Assembly (NCBI GenBank): GCA_905236195.1
Contig: CAJOOX010000068.1
Location: 1 to 29,175 of the forward strand
Length of the DNA: 29,175 bases
Direction: 5' to 3'
Origin: an uncultured Bacteroidales bacterium
Lineage (GTDB): Bacteria > Bacteroidota > Bacteroidia > Bacteroidales > UBA3663
In this document: in pieces, positions 6,677 through 12,515 of the stretch
Layout of the letters: each line of letters starts with the position of its first letter
How positions within the stretch are numbered: the first letter of the stretch is position 1
The notes under the pieces: model-generated
What the model was told of the DNA's origin: nothing
Seen by the model: the letters and a program-made list of their open reading frames with translations, nothing else
Database searches by the model: none
Position numbers and translations under genes: made by a program

Positions 6677-9175
6677 CTATGCCCTTTTCTTCTTTTTTGC
6701 TTTGAAAAAATGGCGGTAGAGGAACGGTTGGATGACGTAGGCAATCACAACGGCCGAAACCATGCCGACCAAAGTCGCAAAACCTACGGAATTGATGGCG
6801 GGATGCTTGGCGAAAATCATCGAACCGACCGACACAATCAGTGCCACGGCAGAGAAGAGAATCGCCGTCTTATGATAGGACAACAGCAGCACATCCTTCT
6901 CGCTGCCCAGAAGACCGTTCATCACAAAGATGGAATAATCGACACCAATGCCGAAGATGAACGTCGAAATGATGATGTTGATGAGGTTGAACTTGACATT
7001 GAAGATGACCATGGCGCCGAGCACTACGAGCCAACTGACTATGATGGGCATGAAGCCCAACAGCGAGAGTTTGAAACTGCGGAACGACAACAGCAAAACG
7101 ATGAACACAAAAATCATCGATACCCACTGGAGAACATTGAAGTCGTCGTTGAGCTGTACGAGGGCATCCGATGTATAATAATAGGTGTCAAGCACCATCA
7201 TGTGCGGTTCGTTGCCAATGGCGTCGCAGATGCGGTGGTAGTCGGTAGTGTTGGAACGGACGCTGTCGCGTTCGCACATCACTGAAGAGAAACACAGATA
7301 GCCGCCGCCGTAACTCTGCTCCATCAGCGTGGACTGGAAACCGAAAGGAATGATGTTAGCCTCGTAAAGGGCATCGGGTTCCCACTCGTTGCTGGTCGCC
7401 TTCTCGAAAAAGGTCTCAAAAGCTTCGGGGTTGAGTCCGGCTTTAGGTGCGGTCTTGTTGATGAGCGCACGTATTTGGGCCAGACGGTCCTCGTTCCAAT
7501 AAGCCTGCCAGGCATCGATGCGTTCCTGCTGTACCGTAAGTGGCACAAAGAGTTCATCGGTATGGGTGTAACCGTGGACAAGACCTATCTGCTGCAGGCT
7601 GTCCAATTTGGCTGCCATCTCGGAGAAGTGGCCGATAGCTTCCTCCATCGTTTCGCCTGAGGTGGCAAAATACTGCTGTTTGTCACCGCTCTGCGTCTTG
7701 ATGCGCTGCACCTCCTCCGAATACATGATGTGGTCGGGGAAATAGCCGATATTACGCATGTCGGCATCCATATAACTCTTGTCGAACCCGAAAACCCAGA
7801 ATCCCACACAGGTAAGTGCCAAAACGGCGATGATAATGATGAGCGGCTTGCTCTTGTCGAAGGGATAGACGTTGATCTTGTCGATGACGGCAAATGCACG
7901 GCGGTTGCGTTTGTTCTTGCGGGGATTGAAGAACTGGGGCAGGTAGGCCAGTGCGAAGAGCGTGGTGCCCACAATCGCAAAGGTGGCAAACATGCCGAAA
8001 TCCTTGAGCAGGTCAAGGTTCACAAAGATGAGCCCCAGGAACGAACCGATGGTCGTGATACAGCCCAGCAAAACGGGTTTGACCTGATCGCGGAGTACCT
8101 GTATGGGGTCGCTCACATATTTATAATGTGTGAGCACATGGAGCACATAACTCAAAGCCACACCCAGGATGATGGCTCCGATGCCGAGTGCAAGCAGCGA
8201 AAACTGACCGCGGATAAAGTACATCATGGCCAGACCGAAGCATGTACCGAAGACAACGGGCAGTATGAGCAGCGGGATGGTATTCCAGTTACGGAAACAA
8301 AGGAAAATGACCAGCAACACGACAAGCATGGAACCCATGACGGTGTTCTTGAGGTCGGCTTTGGTCTGCCATGAATTGTAAGCGCCGTATGCGGTGGCTC
8401 CGTTGTAGCTGATTTTCACGTTGGGCGCACGGGCCCCGAAGTTCTCGATTTCCTCATTGAAAATCTGGAACAGCAAGGCTCCCTGACCGGTGTTGGTAGA
8501 GGAGAAATGGGGCGTAATGAAGACAATGCATACCGTTGTGTCCGGTGTGAAGAAATGGTTCTGATAGATGGTATAGGACGTGCCTGCACCCATCACATCC
8601 TTCATCTGATCCATCAGCACGTTACGCACGCCGACGGGATCCATCTGAATCAACTCGGGGAACATTTGTCCCAATGGCGACGAAAATGCCTCGCGGTTGG
8701 CTTCCATCTGGGCCTGCATCTTCTCCTCGTTAAGCAACGTATCAATACCGCGATAGACTGCGGTGTCGATGAAATTAGGCAGGTGGGCCATCACATAGTC
8801 GATACCGTCATACATGAGATCCTCGGGTAAGGTGGCGAACACATCGTCGAGGAGCTGATCGGCGGAATCCAAGGCTGCATTGCGGGTGTTTAGTGTTTCG
8901 AGGAAAGCATCGCACACCGCAATCAGACTGTCGGCATCAGCCCCTTTGGACTCGAAGAGCAGAAAGGTCTTGTCCTTGATCTTCAGGTCTGCGAAAGCCA
9001 GTTTGGTCGTTCCGTCTGGATTCTTGGACGAGGGCAACATCTTGTTGATGTCTTCCTCGAGATAAATCTGTGTAGCATAGTATCCGAAGAATGCGAACAA
9101 CGCAATCATCGAGGTCCAATAAATCCACCGGTATTCCCTAAAGAACTGATATAATTTTATAAATAATTCTGTCAC
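6677..9175 (-). CDS. MMPL/RND-family lipid exporter
   Basis: A large inner-membrane exporter of the MMPL/HAE-RND type, expected to use the proton gradient to move a lipid or polyene product outward. The 832-residue protein has two similar halves. Each has one helix (about 17-36 and about 445-465), a large periplasmic loop and a bundle of five helices. The second half contains GIGVDYSIFV with D746-Y747, matching the proton-relay Asp-Tyr pair of MmpL proteins. The matching position in the first half reads GVALSYVLHV, without the acidic residue. The start is GTG; the next Met lies inside the first helix, so GTG is preferred. Such exporters are standard in aryl polyene, flexirubin and hopanoid clusters. 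Confidence 0.9.
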   Translation of the reverse strand: MTELFIKLYQFFREYRWIYWTSMIALFAFFGYYATQIYLEEDINKMLPSSKNPDGTTKLAFADLKIKDKTFLLFESKGADADSLIAVCDAFLETLNTRNAALDSADQLLDDVFATLPEDLMYDGIDYVMAHLPNFIDTAVYRGIDTLLNEEKMQAQMEANREAFSSPLGQMFPELIQMDPVGVRNVLMDQMKDVMGAGTSYTIYQNHFFTPDTTVCIVFITPHFSSTNTGQGALLFQIFNEEIENFGARAPNVKISYNGATAYGAYNSWQTKADLKNTVMGSMLVVLLVIFLCFRNWNTIPLLILPVVFGTCFGLAMMYFIRGQFSLLALGIGAIILGVALSYVLHVLTHYKYVSDPIQVLRDQVKPVLLGCITTIGSFLGLIFVNLDLLKDFGMFATFAIVGTTLFALAYLPQFFNPRKNKRNRRAFAVIDKINVYPFDKSKPLIIIIAVLALTCVGFWVFGFDKSYMDADMRNIGYFPDHIMYSEEVQRIKTQSGDKQQYFATSGETMEEAIGHFSEMAAKLDSLQQIGLVHGYTHTDELFVPLTVQQERIDAWQAYWNEDRLAQIRALINKTAPKAGLNPEAFETFFEKATSNEWEPDALYEANIIPFGFQSTLMEQSYGGGYLCFSSVMCERDSVRSNTTDYHRICDAIGNEPHMMVLDTYYYTSDALVQLNDDFNVLQWVSMIFVFIVLLLSFRSFKLSLLGFMPIIVSWLVVLGAMVIFNVKFNLINIIISTFIFGIGVDYSIFVMNGLLGSEKDVLLLSYHKTAILFSAVALIVSVGSMIFAKHPAINSVGFATLVGMVSAVVIAYVIQPFLYRHFFKAKKKKRA

Positions 9176-9205
9176 TTACGTATTTTTTTTGTATCGGACA
9201 CTCCC

Positions 9206-9580
9206 CTACTGATTGAGAATGAGCGTTCCCTTGAATTCCATGTAGGATTTTCCGCTGTCTGCAATGAGAGCCGTGACGGTGTAGCCGTCCCCGGTTCCTT
9301 CAGCTGTCACCGTTACGTCCAACTGGGGACAAACGGCAGGCGTAGCCACTGCTGTGAGACGGCACTGTTTGACGGCGGCCAGGAGCAGATCCTTACCCGT
9401 GAGCAGTTCGGCACACTCCTTAATCATCTCGATGTTGCAGACTCCGGGGCTCACCGGTTTGCCGGGGAAATGGCCGCGGTAGCAGTCGCAATCGGCGAGA
9501 AGGGTGACATGAAAGACGGCATGTGCAGCATCTTGCACATCCGTGCCTTCTACTCTGAAAAATTTATCTTTCAACAACAT
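9206..9580 (-). CDS. 3-hydroxyacyl-ACP dehydratase, FabZ/ApeI-like
   Basis: Predicted to remove water from 3-hydroxyacyl-ACP to give the trans-2-enoyl chain. The 124-residue hot-dog protein keeps the FabZ active-site layout: RGHFPGKPVSPGVCNIEMI, with H37 and E51. A frame opens at GTG 9583, but the ATG at 9580 is the better start. With no enoyl reductase gene nearby, repeated condensation, reduction and dehydration would leave a conjugated polyene. It is separated from the upstream second dehydratase by a 96-bp repeat-filled gap and from the MMPL gene by 30 bp. Confidence 0.85.
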   Translation of the reverse strand: MLLKDKFFRVEGTDVQDAAHAVFHVTLLADCDCYRGHFPGKPVSPGVCNIEMIKECAELLTGKDLLLAAVKQCRLTAVATPAVCPQLDVTVTAEGTGDGYTVTALIADSGKSYMEFKGTLILNQ

Positions 9581-9676
9581 CACTCAACTTTTAACTTTAA
9601 TCTCTCAACTCTAAACTTTAATCTCTCAACTCTAAACTTTAGAATGTCTCTAAACTCTCAAGTCTAAGCCCGGGCC
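9581..9676. repeat. 21-bp tandem repeat spacer between dehydratase genes
   Basis: Two nearly identical 21-bp units (9601-9621 and 9622-9642), built on TCTCTCAACTCTAAACTTTA, follow a degenerate copy (9581-9600). The repeat lies wholly between two co-directional genes and does not look coding. Confidence 0.85.
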
Positions 9677-10093
9677 TTACTCGCAGAATATCTTCATCTG
9701 CGTCTCGGCCAGCAACTCGTCATTGGAACGCACCTCACCGCGCACGAGTGTAATGCCGTTGACCTCCGTGCCCATCGTAATGACTGTACGGAGTTCCTCT
9801 CCCACGGCGGGACGGCGATAGAGCCGGAATTTCTTGACTTCGCCGATATAACCGATGGGAGCTTCCTGTCCTGCCACGCGTGCCCGGTGGCCAGCAAAAG
9901 CCGATGCAGACTGGGCGATGTGCTCAATGAGACCGGGTTCGGCAACAAGTCCGTCCTCGAGGAAATAATTACGGTCTGTAACGGTCAGTCCCGTCACTGC
10001 CGTGTCCCCCTCGGCGCTCCAAACCTTATCGACCATCATGATAGGGTCGCGCTGGGGAATCAGCGTTTTGATAGCTTCTCCTTCGTAAAGCAT
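9677..10093 (-). CDS. Second hot-dog dehydratase, ApeP-like
   Basis: A 138-residue hot-dog protein with LIPQRDPIMMVDKVW near the N-terminus and EPGLIEHIAQSASAFAGH at 52-69, the pattern of ApeP-like 3-hydroxyacyl-ACP dehydratases. The classical GHFPG histidine motif is absent: the region reads NYFLEDGLVAEPG. The PHR histidine often seen near the N-terminus of relatives is Gln (PQRD). It may therefore act only together with the neighbouring HFPG-containing dehydratase, as paired dehydratases do in aryl polyene synthesis; that pairing is inferred. The ATG at 10093 follows a strong hairpin downstream of the ACP gene. Confidence 0.75.
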   Translation of the reverse strand: MLYEGEAIKTLIPQRDPIMMVDKVWSAEGDTAVTGLTVTDRNYFLEDGLVAEPGLIEHIAQSASAFAGHRARVAGQEAPIGYIGEVKKFRLYRRPAVGEELRTVITMGTEVNGITLVRGEVRSNDELLAETQMKIFCE

Positions 10094-10104
10094 AGTTTTA
10101 AAGC

Positions 10105-10151
10105 GAAAAAACGGATTGCGTCCTCCCCATAATGGGGCAAACGCAGTCCGT
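10105..10151 (-). terminator. Hairpin with T run after the ACP gene (partial terminator/attenuator)
   Basis: On the minus strand ACGGACTGCG pairs with CGCAATCCGT (one mismatch). A second CCCCAT/ATGGGG stem sits inside, and TTTTTT follows. It is 19 bases past the ACP stop and 11 bases before the next ATG. It could lower transcription beyond the ketosynthase-ACP pair or act as a processing site. Confidence 0.7.
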
Positions 10152-10170
10152 TATATGCTACATCGGGCAA

Positions 10171-10413
10171 TTATGCCTGATGCGACTCAATGTAAGTGTA
10201 GAGATCGGCAAAAGTCTTGATTGTGGGAAGCTCGGCATTTGAAATCTTTACACCGAATTCCTGATCGATCAAAGCAACCAAGTCAACCAAACTCAAGCTA
10301 TCGAGTTCAAGGGCATTCTTGATCACTGCATCGGGAGTGATGACAGATTCTTCCACTTCGAATTCTTCTGCAAGTACGGAGTTTACTTTTTCGATGATTT
10401 CTTCTTTTGTCAT
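10171..10413 (-). CDS. Acyl carrier protein
   Basis: An 80-residue carrier protein that holds the growing chain on a phosphopantetheine arm. The attachment serine is S39 in ELDSLSLVDLV, inside the expected four-helix acidic fold. The surrounding residues differ from the common housekeeping DSLD(T/S)VE pattern, which fits a dedicated carrier for this cluster. It lies 22 bp after the ketosynthase and is followed by a strong hairpin, so these two proteins may be made in greater amount than the rest. No phosphopantetheinyl transferase gene is in the window. Confidence 0.93.
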   Translation of the reverse strand: MTKEEIIEKVNSVLAEEFEVEESVITPDAVIKNALELDSLSLVDLVALIDQEFGVKISNAELPTIKTFADLYTYIESHQA

Positions 10414-10435
10414 AGTTTTATTGTTTTTAGAGTGA

Positions 10436-11656
10436 TTATAAATTCCTTACAATGAGGGTGGAGTTGGTGCCGCCGAAACCGAACGAGTTGCTCAGGAATG
10501 TGTCGAAATGAGCCTCTGTCGTCTTGGCAACAATATTCAACTTGGCGGAATCCTCGTCAGGATTCTCGAAGTTGAGGTTGCCTGCGATGAAGTTGTTCTT
10601 CATCATGAGCATGGAATAAACAATCTCGCTGGCTCCTGCCATCCACATCTCGTGGCCGGTCTGACCCTTGGTAGAAGTTACGGGCACGCCTGAATCGCCG
10701 AAGATGCCGTAGATGGCCTTGGCCTCCTGCGTATCGCCCACGTGGGTCGATGTAGCGTGGGCATTGATATATCCGATATCTTTGATGCCCATGCCGGCAT
10801 GCTCGAGGGCGAGCTGGAGCGAACGCGAGGGACCTGCCACATTGGGTGTCGAGATATGGTCGCCGTTACCCGAGAAACCGTAGCCGCAGATTTCGGCCAG
10901 AATGGGAGCGCCGCGTTTCACTGCGTGCTCATACTCCTCGAGAATGACGGTAGCAGCACCGCCGCCGGGCACAAGGCCGTCGCGGTCGCGGTCAAAAGGA
11001 CGGGAAGCCTTCTCGGGTGCATCCTCACGGGTGGAGAAGGCCGAGATGCCGTCGAACGAACCGATGGAGAAGGGATTGACCTCCTGAGCACCGCCGCAGA
11101 CAATCATATCCTCAAAACCGTCGCGAATCAGAATCGAACCGAGGCCGATGGCATGGCTGCCGGACGCACAGGCACCCGAAACCGTGAGATTGATACCGCG
11201 AAGCTTGAACAGACAGGCCAGATTCATCGTTACGGTAGAGTTCATCGACTGGAAGATGGCTCCGCTTCCGCACATAGCCGTATCCTTGTACTCACGCATC
11301 TTGTCAACGCTCTTGACAACGGCATCAGCCGTGGAGTCATTGCCGAACAGAAGACCGACCACATTGTTGTCGAGATAGTCCTGATCGAGCTTGGCATTCT
11401 TGAGTGCCTCCAAAGTTGACATGTAGGCATACTGTGCCTCCTCAGCCATATATACGCGTTGGTTGCGCGGAACCAGTCCCTTGAGGTTCGGCATCTCCAC
11501 CTTGGCAGTAAGTGCGCTACGGAACCCCATCTCTTTGCGGACGGGATCATAAATGATGCCGGACTTGCCCTTATAGAGCGATTCGCACACCGTTTCCAAG
11601 TTTGTTCCCAAGCAGGACCAAATGCCCATGCCGGTGATAACTACTCTTCTAGCCAT
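10436..11656 (-). CDS. Beta-ketoacyl-ACP synthase (FabB/FabF family), first gene of polyene-like cluster
   Basis: Carries out decarboxylative condensation of malonyl-ACP with the growing chain. The 406-residue thiolase-fold protein has an intact Cys-His-His triad: C163 in SGACASGSHA, H300 in NAHATSTHVGD and H335 in KGQTGHEMWMAGASE. The glycine-rich FGFGGTNS end is also present. It is the only ketosynthase in the cluster, and there is no second, Cys-less chain-length-factor partner such as ApeC. A Bacteroidetes promoter lies about 60 bp upstream, and all nine minus-strand genes down to 3220 follow in the same direction with short gaps. Which chain it extends cannot be read from the sequence. 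Confidence 0.92.
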   Translation of the reverse strand: MARRVVITGMGIWSCLGTNLETVCESLYKGKSGIIYDPVRKEMGFRSALTAKVEMPNLKGLVPRNQRVYMAEEAQYAYMSTLEALKNAKLDQDYLDNNVVGLLFGNDSTADAVVKSVDKMREYKDTAMCGSGAIFQSMNSTVTMNLACLFKLRGINLTVSGACASGSHAIGLGSILIRDGFEDMIVCGGAQEVNPFSIGSFDGISAFSTREDAPEKASRPFDRDRDGLVPGGGAATVILEEYEHAVKRGAPILAEICGYGFSGNGDHISTPNVAGPSRSLQLALEHAGMGIKDIGYINAHATSTHVGDTQEAKAIYGIFGDSGVPVTSTKGQTGHEMWMAGASEIVYSMLMMKNNFIAGNLNFENPDEDSAKLNIVAKTTEAHFDTFLSNSFGFGGTNSTLIVRNL

Positions 11657-11717
11657 ATTCTTTTCGATATTTTGTCTTTTTTATTTTATTTCGATAGATT
11701 AGGTACTAAAACCGCTG

Positions 11718-11749
11718 CAAAGTTAATAATTATTTTCGAATTATCCAAC
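11718..11749 (-). promoter_or_regulatory. Promoter of the polyene-like operon
   Basis: On the minus strand the -7 box TAACTTTG (11718-11725) is preceded after exactly 20 bases by GTTG (11746-11749), an imperfect -33 box. Transcription would begin about 55 bases before the ketosynthase ATG. Confidence 0.65.
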
Positions 11750-11817
11750 CTTTTACATGGCAAAAATGAATTTTTCTCAACATTTTTCCCTTTTTTGAGC
11801 ATTTTTATCACTGAAAA

Positions 11818-11849
11818 TTTGTTTTTTTACAATCTTTGACTTACCTTTG
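11818..11849 (+). promoter_or_regulatory. Promoter of ssrA
   Basis: TTTG at 11818-11821, a 20-base spacer and TACCTTTG at 11842-11849 form a full Bacteroidetes housekeeping promoter 17 bases before the mature tmRNA 5' end. It is back to back with the polyene-operon promoter. Confidence 0.75.
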
Positions 11850-11866
11850 CACCGCTAAATCCGCAA

Positions 11867-12263
11867 GGGGCTGACTGGCTTTGACAGCAGGATGGGCCTT
11901 TGTGTAAGCATGCAGTGAAACGTCATCTATCACTCTAATCCGTGATGGCGAACAATAATTGGCGCAAACAACTACGCTCTTGCTGCCTGATCGAAGTACA
12001 GTAGATCACTGGCTTAATCCCGGTACAAGGTGCTGGGACAAGACATCACCCCAAGGTCGGAGTCACGAGACTGAGGAACAGGTGGTGCTCATTAAATCGG
12101 GACTAACCCTTGCGGTGCTTCGACGTTAGGGCGACACTTTAGAAGATAAGGCAGGACTAGGTGGTTCAGGTCTCGGTTCTGCTCGAAAATCCAGGCTGAA
12201 ATAAGCATGTAGAAAGCACAGATGTTCCCTGTTTGGACGAGGGTTCGAACCCCTCCAGCTCCA
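11867..12263 (+). ncRNA. ssrA: tmRNA (transfer-messenger RNA)
   Basis: Rescues ribosomes stalled on broken mRNAs and adds a degradation tag. The 5' end GGGGCTGACTGGCTTTGACA pairs through GGGGCTG with CAGCTCC near the 3' end (12256-12262). A tRNA-like T arm GAGGGTTCGAACCCCTC precedes it. CCA is not encoded: the RNA ends at the A at 12263. The tag frame runs 11961-11990 and reads GANNYALAA followed by TGA. Relatives that I recall from Bacteroidales carry GETNYALAA or GENNYALAA, so Ala at the second position is slightly unusual. A promoter and an intrinsic terminator flank the gene. Confidence 0.95.
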
Positions 12264-12275
12264 CTCTCATTTATT

Positions 12276-12306
12276 AGCGTTCGATTTCATTCGGACGCTT
12301 TTTTTT
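12276..12306 (+). terminator. Rho-independent terminator of ssrA
   Basis: AGCGTTCGA pairs with TCGGACGCT (one G-U pair) around a six-base loop, followed by eight T residues. It begins 12 bases after the tmRNA end. Confidence 0.9.
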
Positions 12307-12361
12307 ACACACGCGCGTACTTTTATACAACTATATATTATTATTTACTGAAAAATGAAAA

Positions 12362-12439
12362 ATGGGACAGAAGGTGACACCCGGCGCGCGCGGTCTCTAC
12401 ATCCGCAACGGCAAAAAGATTTTCATCCTCGGGCTCTGA
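12362..12439 (+). pseudogene. Orphan 25-codon ORF resembling a secretion-type C-terminal tail
   Basis: The frame begins MGQKVTP, contains GLYIRNGKKIF and stops with TGA at 12439. It aligns with the last residues of the pectin methylesterase in this same window, which read MGRKLSKPYGLCIQNG at 1268-1283. The shared spine is MG(Q/R)K(V/L)(S/T)...GL(Y/C)I(R/Q)NG. Tails of this kind end many secreted Prevotella/Bacteroidales proteins and resemble type IX-style sorting tails. A TGA lies just upstream in frame (12356-12358) and no body of a protein precedes it. It is most simply the 3' remnant of a deleted secreted-protein gene. It is flanked by the ssrA terminator and another hairpin. A functional micro-ORF is possible but unsupported. 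Confidence 0.55.
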
Positions 12440-12457
12440 CCTTTTAATACTGAAAAA

Positions 12458-12495
12458 TCATCCACGGCTACCAACCCTGGCAGCCGTGGATTTTT
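12458..12495. terminator. Bidirectional terminator between orphan tail ORF and M16 gene
   Basis: ATCCACGGCT (12460-12469) pairs perfectly with AGCCGTGGAT (12482-12491). A T run follows on the plus strand and an A run precedes it, so it can stop transcription in both directions. It ends the M16 gene on the minus strand. Confidence 0.85.
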
Positions 12496-12515
12496 ATATT
12501 GCGGAAAGTAGGATG

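Noticed and set aside
3220..11656. Flexirubin/dialkylresorcinol cluster
   Set aside because: No DarA/DarB-type genes or tyrosine ammonia-lyase are present; only the shared fatty-acid and export core is seen, so a specific product name is not supported.
11867..12439. Integrated mobile element at ssrA
   Set aside because: No integrase, no duplicated ssrA 3' end and no direct-repeat attachment site are visible; only the orphan tail ORF hints at past rearrangement.
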